Assembly: GCF_900009265.2 (NCBI RefSeq)
Contig: NZ_LR735009.1
Location: 78,769 to 142,768, forward strand
Reading direction: 5' to 3'
Source of the DNA: Planktothrix paucivesiculata PCC 9631
GTDB lineage: Bacteria; Cyanobacteriota; Cyanobacteriia; Cyanobacteriales; Microcoleaceae
DNA: 64,000 bases
Below the pieces are notes generated by a model that ran no database searches, had not been told where the DNA came from, and was given only the letters and a program-made list of their open reading frames with translations. Position numbers and translations under genes: made by a program. How positions within the stretch are numbered: the first letter of the stretch is position 1; each line of letters begins with the position of its first letter. This document shows, piece after piece, positions 46,954 through 56,987 of this stretch.

Positions 46954-48375
46954 ATGGCAGTTGAATATGATTTGGTGGTAATTGGGGGCGGTTCGGGGGG
47001 GTTAGTAATTGCCAGTGCTGCGGCACAATTAAAGGCAAAAGTTGCTTTAATAGAACGCGATCGCCTAGGAGGCGATTGTTTATGGTTTGGTTGCGTTCCC
47101 AGTAAGTCTTTAATTCATGCTTCCCGGGTAGCTTATGAAGTTAAAAATGCGGCTAAATTTGGGATTTATACGGATAATTATAACATTGATTTTGCTAAAG
47201 CTGCCAGTCATGTTGAACAGGTTATTGCTACTATTCAGCCCCATGATTCTCCCGAACGCTTTGAATCTTTAGGGGTGGAAGTTATTTTTGGACAGGGTGA
47301 ATTTTTAGATAAAAAAACCTTTAGTATTAATGGACGGAAACTAACCGCTAGGGCTTTTGTAATTGCCACGGGTTCCCGATCGGCTATTCCTAATATTCCG
47401 GGGTTAAATGAAGCGGGTTTTCTTACCAATGAACAGATATTTTCTATACAAGATTGTCCTGAATCCTTAGCAATTTTTGGAGGAGGGCCAATTGGCTGTG
47501 AATTGGGACAAGCCTTTTCTCGGTTAGGGTCAAAGGTGACAATTTTATCGAGTCGAAATCAGATTTTACCGAAAGAAGATCCCGAAGCGGCAAAGGTAGT
47601 TCAAGATCAATTATTATTAGAAGATATTGTTATTTTAAATAACACCAAAGCGGAACGCATAGAAATTGAAAATGGCAAAAAGAGAATTATTGCGGGGAAC
47701 AATATTATTTTAGCTGATAAAATTTTAGTTTCCGTGGGACGAGTTCCGAATATTGAATCCTTGAATTTGGAAGCGGCGGGTGTTACTATTAATCAATCGG
47801 GGATTAAAGTTAATGATAAACTCCAAACCACTAATCCGTATATTTACGCTTGTGGGGATGTGATTGGGGGGTATCAATTTACTCATGTTGCGGGTTATGA
47901 GGCCGTTGTGGTGTTAACGAACGCGCTATTTTTTCCCCTTAGTAAAGTTAACTATCGGGTCATACCTTGGGCAACTTTTACCGACCCTGAATTAGCTAGA
48001 GTCGGGTTAACAGAAGAACAAGCAAAGGAACAGTATGGCGAGGATATTTGTGTTTTAAAACAACCTTTTGCGGGGGTTGATCGGGCGATTGCTGAAGCAA
48101 AAACCCCAGGATTTGCTAAAATTATTACTCGGAGTAATGGTGAAATTTTGGGTGCTCATTTGGTGGGGGCATCCGCCGGAGATTTAATTCATGAAATTGT
48201 TTTAGCGATGTCTCATGGTTTGAAGGTTTCGGCTTTAACAGGGATTCATATTTATCCGACTTTATCAGAAGTGAATAGTAAGGCAGCGTTATTGTTACAA
48301 AAACAAAAATATGCAGCAAATACTTGGCAACAAACGCTTTTAGAACGGTTTTTTAAATGGAGGCGATCGCTTTAA
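46954..48375 (+). CDS. MerA-like FAD/NAD(P)-disulfide oxidoreductase
   Basis: 473 residues of the class I pyridine nucleotide-disulfide family. FAD-binding GGGSGG near 11, the redox pair in GGDCLWFGCVPSKS (Cys-x4-Cys, about 42-47), NAD(P) site FGGGPIGCELGQAF (about 175) and YACGDVIGG (about 300) are intact. The C-terminal dimer domain ends HIYPTLSE rather than with the vicinal Cys of true mercuric reductase, so mercury reduction is unlikely. In cyanobacteria such proteins (slr1849-like) may reduce disulfides or quinones. It is followed 10 bases later by an EEP-family gene. Confidence 0.88.
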   Translation: MAVEYDLVVIGGGSGGLVIASAAAQLKAKVALIERDRLGGDCLWFGCVPSKSLIHASRVAYEVKNAAKFGIYTDNYNIDFAKAASHVEQVIATIQPHDSPERFESLGVEVIFGQGEFLDKKTFSINGRKLTARAFVIATGSRSAIPNIPGLNEAGFLTNEQIFSIQDCPESLAIFGGGPIGCELGQAFSRLGSKVTILSSRNQILPKEDPEAAKVVQDQLLLEDIVILNNTKAERIEIENGKKRIIAGNNIILADKILVSVGRVPNIESLNLEAAGVTINQSGIKVNDKLQTTNPYIYACGDVIGGYQFTHVAGYEAVVVLTNALFFPLSKVNYRVIPWATFTDPELARVGLTEEQAKEQYGEDICVLKQPFAGVDRAIAEAKTPGFAKIITRSNGEILGAHLVGASAGDLIHEIVLAMSHGLKVSALTGIHIYPTLSEVNSKAALLLQKQKYAANTWQQTLLERFFKWRRSL

Positions 48376-48384
48376 TCTTACCCT

Positions 48385-49161
48385 ATGAAAATTATAACTT
48401 TAAATCTTCGTTATGACAAGCCAGATCAAGGCAATAATGACTGGAATTTTCGCCGTTATGCGATCGCTAAATTAATAGAAAAATATAACCCTGATATTAT
48501 TGGAACTCAAGAAGGAAAAGCCCATCAAATCTTAGATTTACACAGATTATTACCCGAATATCAAAGTATTGGTACGGATCAAATTGGCAATGGAACTGGA
48601 GAACATTGTGCTATTTTTTATCAAACCCAAAAATTTGAATGTATTGAATCAAAAGATTTCTGGTTAAGTGATACTCCTAAATTGGTCGGAAGTATAAGTT
48701 CAGACTGGGGAAATACGGCTCCTAAATGTGTGAGTTGTGGCGTATTTATTTCCAGCGAAACCCAACAACGAATCACCGTTTTTAATACCCATTTAGATTA
48801 TTATAGTCAACAATCTCGAAAATTGAGTATTCCGTTAATTCAAAAATACTTAAATCAAGTTAATCTCGAACATTCCTTATTAATATTAACCGGAGATTTT
48901 AACGCTGAACCCCATAGCGAAGAACGTCAAACTTTATTAAAACCCCTTGCTAATGGCATTCAATTACTCGATAGTTTATCCGATATTCCCTTAGAATTTC
49001 AACAAACCTTTCATGATTTTACAGGTGAAGCGATCGCCTCGGTCGATACGATTTATTATGATCATCGGATGTTATTAAAATCTGTGAACATTGACGTTAA
49101 TCAAGTTAATTATATTTGGCCGTCGGATCATTTTCCAGTCATTGCAGAATTTAATCTATAG
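48385..49161 (+). CDS. Endonuclease/exonuclease/phosphatase family protein
   Basis: 258 residues. EEP hallmarks: MKIITLNLRYD, then DIIGTQEGKAHQI with the metal-binding Glu, VFNTHLDYY with the catalytic His/Asp, LTGDFNAEPHS and WPSDHFPVIAEF with the final Asp-His. Bacterial members hydrolyse phosphodiesters of varied substrates. Tightly spaced after the oxidoreductase gene, so probably one transcript. Confidence 0.88.
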   Translation: MKIITLNLRYDKPDQGNNDWNFRRYAIAKLIEKYNPDIIGTQEGKAHQILDLHRLLPEYQSIGTDQIGNGTGEHCAIFYQTQKFECIESKDFWLSDTPKLVGSISSDWGNTAPKCVSCGVFISSETQQRITVFNTHLDYYSQQSRKLSIPLIQKYLNQVNLEHSLLILTGDFNAEPHSEERQTLLKPLANGIQLLDSLSDIPLEFQQTFHDFTGEAIASVDTIYYDHRMLLKSVNIDVNQVNYIWPSDHFPVIAEFNL

Positions 49162-49198
49162 CAGTCATATTTGAGTTGTGTTCAAAATTCGTGATCAA

Positions 49199-49291
49199 AA
49201 GGGAACAGGGAACAGGGAACAGGGAACAGGGAACAGGGAACAGGGAACAGGGAACAGGGAACACTTCGACAAGCTCAGTGCAAAGCAGGGA
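49199..49291. repeat. GGGAACA heptamer run plus dispersed repeat copy B
   Basis: About eight to nine tandem GGGAACA units (49199-49262) run into the ACACTTCGACAAGCTCAGTG unit shared with 5154-5188. The rest of the 49162-49460 gap shows no gene. Confidence 0.85.
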
Positions 49292-49460
49292 ACAGGGAAT
49301 ACCGGATAATACTTTTGGCTATTTCATGTCAGTATTAAAGTGTTACAACCTATTTAGGATTGCTATAGTTGTTAAGTAGATCAGTAGGTGGTCATAATTA
49401 TTCGCACAGATAAAAAAGTTCGTTTATTTTAGCGACTAAGTGATTAAGCACTTTTAAAAA

Positions 49461-49490
49461 TGTGGGGATAATTCATGAATTACCCCCACA
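49461..49490 (-). terminator. glgX terminator
   Basis: Stem TGTGGGGATAATTC/GAATTACCCCCACA followed on the minus strand by TTTTTAAAAG, 9 bases beyond the glgX stop. Confidence 0.8.
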
Positions 49491-49498
49491 TCTTGTAG

Positions 49499-51694
49499 TT
49501 ATATCCGGTGTTCCGGTGTTCCAGTTTTCCCTACCATAGCAATTAAAACCACAGCAGAACGGGCGCTCAAATGATAATATCTTCCTGTGATCGGAGGGGC
49601 AACTTTTAAGCGACTAATATCATTAGGAACGGCTAAGGCCGTATCTACCAAACGATGCCAACGTTCTCCCACTTTGAATAGGGGGGGTAATTGAAAGTTC
49701 AGGGGTTCCCAATAGGAATTTAACATAATATGGAGATGTTCGCCTTTTTGGGGATGATATAAACTAAAAGAAATGGTGCGAGAACTGTCATGTAAGTCAG
49801 GTTTTCCCATCTTCACTCCATGCCAAATCACATAGGGAGAATTACTCTCTACATTCATTTCTAAAATATCATCTAATTGAAAGAGATGGAGTTCTTTTTT
49901 AAAGCGAATTAAACTTTTTACAAACCGCAAGACATCAGGATTTTTCCCCACATCACTCCAGTCAAACCACCCCAAAGGATTATCCTGACAGTAGGCGTTA
50001 TTATTTCCCAATTGTGTCCGACAAACCTCATCCCCCATTAACATCATCGGAGTCCCTTGAGATAATAATAAAATCACCCAAAGATTTTTAATTTGTTGCA
50101 GGCGTAATGCTTGAATATAGAGGTCATCCGTTGGCCCTTCAATGCCACAATTCCAACTAAAATTATATTCCGAACCGTCTCGGTTTTCCTCTCCATTAGC
50201 CTCATTCTGTTTTTCATTATAACAAACTAAATCTTGCAGAGTAAAACCATCATGACAGGTCACAAAATTAATACTACAATGCACTTCTCGATCGGGATGG
50301 GGATAAATATCAGGACTCCCCATAATTCGATAGGCTAACTTTTCAACTTGTCCTTCATCTCCCTTGACAAAACGACGGACATCATCCCTAAATTGTCCGT
50401 TCCATTCCCCAAAACGATCGCCTGCCAAAGAGCCAACTTGATATAATCCTCCCGCGTCCCAGGCTTCAACAATTAATTTTGCTCCGGCTAATACGGGGTC
50501 GGATTTAATAATCCATAAAATCGGGGCATCTTCAATCGGATTTCCTTCTTTATCCCGGGATAAAATCGAAGCCAAATCAAAGCGAAATCCATCGACGTGC
50601 ATTTCGGAAACCCAATATCTCAGACTATCAATAATTAACTGTCCTGAGATTTCATGATTCGCTTTAATAGTATTTCCGCAGCCACTATAATTACTATAAT
50701 AAGCCGGATTATCTTTCTCTAAAATATAATACATACTGTTATCCAATCCGCGAAAGGATAACGTCGGGCCTTCTTCATTCCCTTCGGCGGTATGGTTATA
50801 AACCACATCTAAAATCACTTCAATTCCAGCTTTATGAAAAGCCTTGACCATATCTCGAAATTCATTAATCGGGCCAATAGCATCTCGATTAGAACTATAT
50901 TCGCGGTGGGGAGCAAAAAAGGAAATGGTACTATATCCCCAATAATTACTCCGAGGAGGAACCGCATCCTGTTCATCAAATTGATGAATTGGGAGTAATT
51001 CAACGGCGGTAATTCCTAAATCTTTTAAATAGGGAATTTTCTCAATTAATCCCGCGTAGGTTCCCCGTTTTTCCTGGGCAACTCCCGAGTTAGGATTGCG
51101 CGTAAAACCCCCAACGTGCAGTTCATAAATAATCGTTTGGGCGTAGGGCAATTCCAAAGGTTTATCCCCTTCCCAGTCATAACCTCGCTTATCAACGACC
51201 ACTCCTTTTAAGGCTTGGGCGCAATTATCCCCGGGAACAGAAGCCGCAGCCCGACTATAATTTTCAGTGTTAACAATGGCTTTCGCATAGGGATCTAATA
51301 ATACTTTCTCAGGGTCAAAACGATAGCCTAATTCCGGTTCATATAAGCCATAAACTCGATAGCCATAAATTTGTCCGGTTTGAATTCCCGGCACAAAAAT
51401 ATGCCAATAATAAAAGGTTTTATTATGTTTAGGATTAAAGGGAATCACCTGGGTGGGTTCGTGGGCATCGGGGGTATCAAATAAAAGTAATTCTATAGCG
51501 GTACAATTTTTAGAAAAAATACAAAAATTCACCCCATTGGCATAAACCGTGGCTCCCAAGGGGTAGCTTTGACCAGATAAAATATCAAGATGCACGCCTT
51601 TCACTCCTTGCAAGTTTTCTCGATTATCAATTGCTGTATTCAACGGTCTAACTCCTTTTCTGGTTGAATAATTCTGTTGTGGAATAGGAAACAT
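49499..51694 (-). CDS. glgX: Glycogen debranching enzyme (isoamylase-type, GlgX)
   Basis: 731 residues from the ATG at 51694; a TTG start at 51736 would add 14. An N-terminal CBM48-type domain (SYPLGATVYANGVNFCIFSKN) precedes the GH13 barrel. Catalytic motifs: ILDVVYNHTAEG, MHVDGFRFDLAS (nucleophile Asp), LIVEAWDAGG (acid/base Glu) and NFVTCHDGFTL. QLGNNNAYCQDNPLGWFDW is typical of GlgX/TreX. It hydrolyses alpha-1,6 branches during glycogen breakdown. It stands alone with its own terminator. Confidence 0.95.
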   Translation of the reverse strand: MFPIPQQNYSTRKGVRPLNTAIDNRENLQGVKGVHLDILSGQSYPLGATVYANGVNFCIFSKNCTAIELLLFDTPDAHEPTQVIPFNPKHNKTFYYWHIFVPGIQTGQIYGYRVYGLYEPELGYRFDPEKVLLDPYAKAIVNTENYSRAAASVPGDNCAQALKGVVVDKRGYDWEGDKPLELPYAQTIIYELHVGGFTRNPNSGVAQEKRGTYAGLIEKIPYLKDLGITAVELLPIHQFDEQDAVPPRSNYWGYSTISFFAPHREYSSNRDAIGPINEFRDMVKAFHKAGIEVILDVVYNHTAEGNEEGPTLSFRGLDNSMYYILEKDNPAYYSNYSGCGNTIKANHEISGQLIIDSLRYWVSEMHVDGFRFDLASILSRDKEGNPIEDAPILWIIKSDPVLAGAKLIVEAWDAGGLYQVGSLAGDRFGEWNGQFRDDVRRFVKGDEGQVEKLAYRIMGSPDIYPHPDREVHCSINFVTCHDGFTLQDLVCYNEKQNEANGEENRDGSEYNFSWNCGIEGPTDDLYIQALRLQQIKNLWVILLLSQGTPMMLMGDEVCRTQLGNNNAYCQDNPLGWFDWSDVGKNPDVLRFVKSLIRFKKELHLFQLDDILEMNVESNSPYVIWHGVKMGKPDLHDSSRTISFSLYHPQKGEHLHIMLNSYWEPLNFQLPPLFKVGERWHRLVDTALAVPNDISRLKVAPPITGRYYHLSARSAVVLIAMVGKTGTPEHRI

Positions 51695-51903
51695 CGGAGC
51701 AGAAAGAATGAACTCTGTCGGTTTGGGAATCACCAAATCTAATTCATCCTAGGGGCAAGGCGCGCCGTCCCCCCACAAAAAAATTTTGCCTTTGAGATAA
51801 TGTTTAACCTAGATTATCGTTAATTGGCATAAATAACCGATCGCCAGTGCTAAAAACGCGATAAACTAGCAGAAAATCCCAATAAAACTGTGTGTTCAGT
51901 TGA

Positions 51904-53553
51904 ATGCCCCCCTCAGAAACCCCTTGCTTAAGTATTGCGATCGCTCGGATGAATACCTCCGTTGCCCATCATTTTGCAACTTGGGTGGTACAATCTCCCG
52001 ACTGGAATGGATATGTTCACCATGATAGTAGCTGGCCCGAACCCCTTTCCCAAACTTGGCAAGCGTGGTTAGAACTATTTTCGCCCCATAGTATTCCCAA
52101 TGGTTTGTGTTCTCCTCCTGCCAATTTGTCCTTAACTGCTGCTTCCAATTCGGGGCAACAACTTAGTTATACTACCCGTTTAATGCAGCAATTTGGGATT
52201 AATCTCTGGCAATGGTTATTTCAGGGGTCAATTCAAGCTAGTTTACACCGAAGTCAGGGGATTGCCATTGGCCAGGATCAACCCCTCCGCATTCGCTTAG
52301 ACCTACGAGACCCGGATTTAATCCCTATTCCCTGGGAAACGATGCAATCCCAAGGCGGTCAACCGGCGATTTCCCTGAGTCAACATCTGTGGTTTAGTCG
52401 CACGACCTTTGATGTTAACCCTCTGCCCCAGCGTTTGGCCGCCCAAGGGTTAAATATTTTATTGGTGTTGGGGGAAAGTCAAACCCCTGGGGTGTCTCCT
52501 AATTCTGAATTATCTAAATTGGCTTTAGAAAAAGAAGCGATCGCCATCAGTAAAGCCTTTGAACAATGTGGCATGGATACCCTGGGAAATCGAGTCGAGA
52601 GCGAGATTTCCTGCGGCGTTAAAACCCTAATTGAACCGACCGTTGAACAACTGATTGCCGAATTAGAAACCGACCGCTATAACGTTTTATTTTATGCTGG
52701 ACATGGAATGCCCGCCCCCGATGGTGGGTTATTATTTCTGCGTCCCGATACTACTATTAATGGGACGGAACTGGCCCAGGTCTTAGTCCGATGTGGGATT
52801 ATCCTAGCGGTGTTTAACGCCTGTTGGAGCGCTCACCCAGCCGTAGAAACGGTGTCAACCCCCTCTAATTCCCTATTTCAAGCTATTCCTAGTAGTAGTT
52901 TAGCTAAAGTATTAATTCATCACGGGGTTCCGGCGGTGTTGGGAATGCGGGACTCCATTACCGACGCCGAGGCGTTAAGCTTTATTCAAGCCTTTGCTAG
53001 AGCTTTAGGGGAACGTCTCCCCGTGGATCAGGCCGTGGCCATGGCCCGTCAGCATTTGTTAGCCCTATATAAGTTTAATCAACCCGCTTGGACGTTACCG
53101 ATACTATATATGCACCCGGAATTTAACGGGGTCTTAGTCCAGCCGCTAGAAAAGATTAAGACAGAAATGCCAATTAGTTCGGTGACGGGGTTTGGGGATG
53201 TTCCTCGGGCCTGGCTACGGCTTTATAGTCCCGCGAGTCCTATCCCTGCCCAGATTTGGCCCATTGATACCGGATTAATGCGGGTGGGTCGCGGAGAAGG
53301 GAATGATGTGATTGTTGCGGAACAGTGGGTTTCTTCTAAACACGCGGAAATTTTTTGTCGTCATAGTTGCGATGGAAAAACCCAACCTAATTATTTTTTA
53401 AGGGATTTTTCTCGCTATGGAACCTTAATTTTTCATACTCAAGAATGGCAACGCATCCACCATCAAGAAATTCCGTTAATATCGGGAATGCAGTTAAAAT
53501 TTGGCAGTTCTCAGGGGCAATTGTTAGAATTTATTATTGAAGGGAATGGGTAA
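51904..53553 (+). CDS. CHAT protease-like domain fused to FHA domain
   Basis: 549 residues. The N-terminal ~180 residues are helical, ending DPDLIPIPWETM, a strand common before CHAT domains. CHAT spans about 185-410 with the caspase-like dyad His267 (FYAGHGMPAPDGG) and Cys307 (VFNACWSAHP), both present. The C-terminal ~110 residues are an FHA domain (MRVGRGEGNDVIVAEQWVSSKHAEIFC), which binds phosphothreonine. This couples a probable protease to Ser/Thr-kinase signalling. No signal peptide. The stop codon lies at the first unit of a GGGTAAT repeat. Confidence 0.88.
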   Translation: MPPSETPCLSIAIARMNTSVAHHFATWVVQSPDWNGYVHHDSSWPEPLSQTWQAWLELFSPHSIPNGLCSPPANLSLTAASNSGQQLSYTTRLMQQFGINLWQWLFQGSIQASLHRSQGIAIGQDQPLRIRLDLRDPDLIPIPWETMQSQGGQPAISLSQHLWFSRTTFDVNPLPQRLAAQGLNILLVLGESQTPGVSPNSELSKLALEKEAIAISKAFEQCGMDTLGNRVESEISCGVKTLIEPTVEQLIAELETDRYNVLFYAGHGMPAPDGGLLFLRPDTTINGTELAQVLVRCGIILAVFNACWSAHPAVETVSTPSNSLFQAIPSSSLAKVLIHHGVPAVLGMRDSITDAEALSFIQAFARALGERLPVDQAVAMARQHLLALYKFNQPAWTLPILYMHPEFNGVLVQPLEKIKTEMPISSVTGFGDVPRAWLRLYSPASPIPAQIWPIDTGLMRVGRGEGNDVIVAEQWVSSKHAEIFCRHSCDGKTQPNYFLRDFSRYGTLIFHTQEWQRIHHQEIPLISGMQLKFGSSQGQLLEFIIEGNG

Positions 53554-53735
53554 TAATGGGGAATGGGTAATGGGTAATGGGTAATGGGTAATGGGTAATG
53601 GGGAAGAAATCAAGTATTAACTCTTATACTGATAACTGGTAACTGTTAACTGATAAGTACCTAAACAAAATTAATTACAAATCCTCTACCCTGTTCCCTG
53701 TTCCCTGTTCCCTGTTCCCTGTTCCCTGTTCCCTC
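53551..53735. repeat. Two heptamer runs (GGGTAAT and CCCTGTT)
   Basis: GGGTAAT tandem units at 53563-53602 and CCCTGTT units at 53689-53734. They are the reverse complements of CCATTAC-like and GGGAACA-like runs elsewhere. Confidence 0.85.
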
Positions 53736-53778
53736 TCTCAACTAGGTAATTTATTTTGTGCAACTACTTAACTGATTT

Positions 53779-55173
53779 ATGACTGAACCTAAAATTTTTC
53801 ATCTAATTAATCGTTTAAGTTTTGGTGTCACCCCGGGACAAATTCAACAGGTACAACAGATGGGAATTGAAGCCTATATTCAAACCCAACTGCAACCGCA
53901 AACAATTCCCTATCCGGCCGATTTAACTGAAAAACTCAATCCGTTAAATACATTGGTTTGGCAACCGGGTGAAGTTATTCTAGCCGAAAAACAAACCCTA
54001 GAACAAGCCAAAAACCTCGGTTTAGATAGTAAATCCATGATTAAAATTAAGCAAAGTTTTAATCAAAAAATCATCCAGCAAGCCAAACGAGGGCGTTTAT
54101 TAAGAGCTTTTGCCAGTCCTCGTCAATTAGAAGAAGTAATGGTAGATTTTTGGTATAACCATTTTAATGTATTGGCGACTAAAGGTGATTTAACTCGACA
54201 GTTTTTTAGTTCCTATGAACAACACGCTATCCGACCCCATGCTTTAGGAAACTTTAGACAATTATTAGGGGCAACTGCCAAACATCCCGCCATGTTAGTC
54301 TATTTAGATAATTGGCAAAATACTGCCCCGGGAAGTTCGGGCGCAAAGGGCGCATTTAAAGGGTTAAATGAAAATTATGCTCGGGAATTATTAGAGTTAC
54401 ATACTTTAGGAGTAAATGGCGGTTATAGCCAAAAAGATATTATTGAATTAGCTAAAATTTTAACCGGATGGGGACTATTTCAACCGATTGAAAAAACCTC
54501 AACTAAATCGGGATTTTATTTTGATGAAACCCGCCATGATTTTAGTGATAAAATGTTTTTAGGAAATTCAATTAAAGGCAGTGGGATAAATGAAGGGGAA
54601 GAAGCTCTTAATATTATAGCCAAACATCCTTCTACAGCCCAACATATTAGTTATAAATTAGCTCAAAATTTTGTTAGTGATACTCCTCCTGATTCCCTAG
54701 TTAAAAAATTAGCTAAAACCTTCCTAGATAGCAATGGAAATATTGCAACTGTTCTGCAAACCCTATTTGCAAGTGCCGAGTTTTGGCAAACCAATATTTA
54801 TCAAACTAAATTTAAAACCCCCTATCGATATCTAGTTTCAGTCATGAGAATTATCGGTACTGTCACCAATTTTGAACCCCTAGATGGTATCCTAAATCAA
54901 TTAGGAATGCCCCTCTATGGTTGTCCGTCTCCCGATGGGTATAAAAATATTCAATCCGCTTGGTTAAATCCCGACGCCATGGTAAGACGCAGTAGTTTAT
55001 CTGTTCCCTTATCTAACGGATTACTTGACGAGGGAAAACCCATTGATGCTAATTTTTTAGCCTCCACATTAGAAAATAATTTCTCCCCTCAAACTCGCTC
55101 CGTTTTAGATAAAACTGCCCCGAATTTAAGAGGAGCATTAATTTTAGGAAGTCCTGAATTTATGATGTATTGA
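53779..55173 (+). CDS. DUF1800 family protein
   Basis: 464 residues. DUF1800 hallmarks: HLINRLSFGVTPGQIQQV at the start, LEEVMVDFWYNHFNV (about 112), NYARELLELHTLGVNGGYSQKDI (about 205-225), ILTGWG and YGCPSPDGYKNIQSAWLNPD (about 390). It lacks an obvious signal peptide. DUF1800 proteins usually pair with a DUF1501 protein encoded downstream; here a Uma2 gene follows instead and no DUF1501 gene is seen. The function is unknown. Confidence 0.9.
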   Translation: MTEPKIFHLINRLSFGVTPGQIQQVQQMGIEAYIQTQLQPQTIPYPADLTEKLNPLNTLVWQPGEVILAEKQTLEQAKNLGLDSKSMIKIKQSFNQKIIQQAKRGRLLRAFASPRQLEEVMVDFWYNHFNVLATKGDLTRQFFSSYEQHAIRPHALGNFRQLLGATAKHPAMLVYLDNWQNTAPGSSGAKGAFKGLNENYARELLELHTLGVNGGYSQKDIIELAKILTGWGLFQPIEKTSTKSGFYFDETRHDFSDKMFLGNSIKGSGINEGEEALNIIAKHPSTAQHISYKLAQNFVSDTPPDSLVKKLAKTFLDSNGNIATVLQTLFASAEFWQTNIYQTKFKTPYRYLVSVMRIIGTVTNFEPLDGILNQLGMPLYGCPSPDGYKNIQSAWLNPDAMVRRSSLSVPLSNGLLDEGKPIDANFLASTLENNFSPQTRSVLDKTAPNLRGALILGSPEFMMY

Positions 55174-55225
55174 AAATACACCATTTTCTGCTATAATTGA
55201 AACGATTAAACCTAAAAAGGGGGTC

Positions 55226-55795
55226 ATGATGAGTCAAACCCTAGAACAAATACGTTGGACAATTGAAGATGTCGAAGGACTACCGGAAAACGAATGGATA
55301 CGTTATGAAATCCTCAATGGAGAACTCTTTATGACTCGCTCTCCCCATCGTCGCCATCAACAGGCTTGTGTTAATATTGCTGCGCTACTTCATACAGCCT
55401 CACAGTCAAGCGGTTTAGGCGTCACAATTTTTGCTCCTGGTTTAATCTTTTCTGATATTGATAGTGTTATTCCCGATGTGGTTTGGGTAAGTCATGAAAG
55501 ACTCGAACAAATTGAAGATGAAGCCGGACATTTAACCGGAGCACCGGAATTAGTGATTGAGGTTTTATCCCCCGGAAAACAAAACGAACGCCGTGACAAA
55601 CAAGCTAAATTAAAACTCTATTCTATTACCGGAGTTCAGGAATATTGGATTGTTAATTATTTCACGAAACAAGTTGAAATTTATCGCCGGGAACAAGCAC
55701 AATTAGTTAAAGTTGCAACATTATTAGAAACGGATGAAATCACATCCCCGTTATTACCTGGATTTAGTGCTGTTGTTCGGTTATTTTTTCCTTAA
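55226..55795 (+). CDS. Uma2 family endonuclease-like protein (DUF820)
   Basis: 189 residues. RYEILNGELFMTRSPHRRHQ (about 27), SVIPDVVWVS with PD, and LVIEVLSPGKQNERRDKQAKLKLY with E-V-L-S-P and the trailing Lys mark the family. It is a second Uma2 paralogue, only distantly similar to 34617-35192. Its end overlaps the convergent methyltransferase gene by 32 bases. Confidence 0.88.
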   Translation: MMSQTLEQIRWTIEDVEGLPENEWIRYEILNGELFMTRSPHRRHQQACVNIAALLHTASQSSGLGVTIFAPGLIFSDIDSVIPDVVWVSHERLEQIEDEAGHLTGAPELVIEVLSPGKQNERRDKQAKLKLYSITGVQEYWIVNYFTKQVEIYRREQAQLVKVATLLETDEITSPLLPGFSAVVRLFFP

Positions 55796-56918
55796 ACCGA
55801 TAATTAAACGCCTGGGAACGTACTGCTTGAAAATCTGGGATAGAATAGGTTTTTTCTAGGTTATCTTTGAGTTTATCTAACTTTAAAATAGCCTCTCCTA
55901 CAGATGCAGCTAATAACGGCGGGACTGCATTCCCAATTTGTCGCCATTGTTGAGAGGATGTTCCATAAAAAACATAATCAGGTGGAAAAGATTGGATAGC
56001 GGCGGCTTCTCTGGGGGTGAGATAACGATCTTCTGTGGGATGATAATAGGTGGTTTTATTGGTGTTAATTGTCCCGGAATGGTAATTACTATCTAAACGC
56101 TTTAATTTCGTTTCTCGAAATCGTTCTTCTCGAATCTTTTTCCAATCTACATCATACCATAACGAAGGCGGGAGATAGGCTAACTGATCCCGTTCATAAC
56201 GAATTCCTTTCCCTTCAGGGATATAATGGATTCTTTCTCTTTCTAATTCGTTTTTAATTTGGGCTGTTTTCAAATCATGGTTAAAACTTTGACCTGCAAA
56301 CTCTAATAAAGTATTAAACGCCCATTCAACGGTGCGAGGTAAGGGTAAAAGATCAGGATCTTTTTCCGAGTCTTTAAATCGTTTTTCTGGATAAATATTA
56401 CCAACTCCGAAACGATTTCCTAATAAAATAGTCCGTCGTCTGGCTTGGGGAACACCATAATGATGGGCGGATAATACCTTAACATCCACAGTATAACCCA
56501 ATTGGTTAAAACTATTAATAATTAATGTTAATGTACTTTCATTCTTTTTTGCCAATAACCCGGTAACATTTTCCAGAATAATAAAGTTAGGTTTAAAGGT
56601 TTCTACCATTCTCAAAAATTCAAAAAATAAAAAATTTCGGTGATCTTTTTTATCGTTTGTCCCAATAGTTGAAAAGCCCTGACAAGGAGGGCCACCACAA
56701 ATTAAATCTATTATTTGATTCCCAATAATATCTTGAATTGATTCGGTTTTAATTTCCCGCAAATCTCCTAAAATCGTTTGAGAATGGGGATGATTAGCTT
56801 GAAAGGTTTCTAAGGAATATTTATCAAAATCTATTCCCAATAAACAGTTAAATCCTGCCATTTCTAACCCACAGGACATTCCCCCGGCGCCAGAGAATAA
56901 ATCAATAAAGTTTTTCAT
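55764..56918 (-). CDS. DNA (cytosine-5) methyltransferase
   Basis: 384 residues. Conserved C5-MTase motifs in order: I DLFSGAGGMSCGLEMAGF; IV GGPPCQGFSTIG with the catalytic Cys; VI ILENVTGLLA; VIII QARRRTILLG; IX and X at the C-terminus (REAAAIQSFPPDYVF, RQIGNAVPPLLA). Specificity lies in the target recognition domain (about 190-300) and cannot be read by eye. No restriction endonuclease gene adjoins apart from the overlapping Uma2 gene, so it may be an orphan enzyme. Confidence 0.93.
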   Translation of the reverse strand: MKNFIDLFSGAGGMSCGLEMAGFNCLLGIDFDKYSLETFQANHPHSQTILGDLREIKTESIQDIIGNQIIDLICGGPPCQGFSTIGTNDKKDHRNFLFFEFLRMVETFKPNFIILENVTGLLAKKNESTLTLIINSFNQLGYTVDVKVLSAHHYGVPQARRRTILLGNRFGVGNIYPEKRFKDSEKDPDLLPLPRTVEWAFNTLLEFAGQSFNHDLKTAQIKNELERERIHYIPEGKGIRYERDQLAYLPPSLWYDVDWKKIREERFRETKLKRLDSNYHSGTINTNKTTYYHPTEDRYLTPREAAAIQSFPPDYVFYGTSSQQWRQIGNAVPPLLAASVGEAILKLDKLKDNLEKTYSIPDFQAVRSQAFNYRFKEKITEQQH

Positions 56919-56987
56919 TTTTTCTACTTAATAAGATAATATAATTAATTATAATATTTTTTTTAACACTGCAATATTAAAGTCAAT

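Noticed and set aside
46954..48375. Calling the oxidoreductase a mercuric reductase
   Set aside because: The C-terminal vicinal cysteines and N-terminal HMA domain of MerA are missing, and no other mer genes are nearby.
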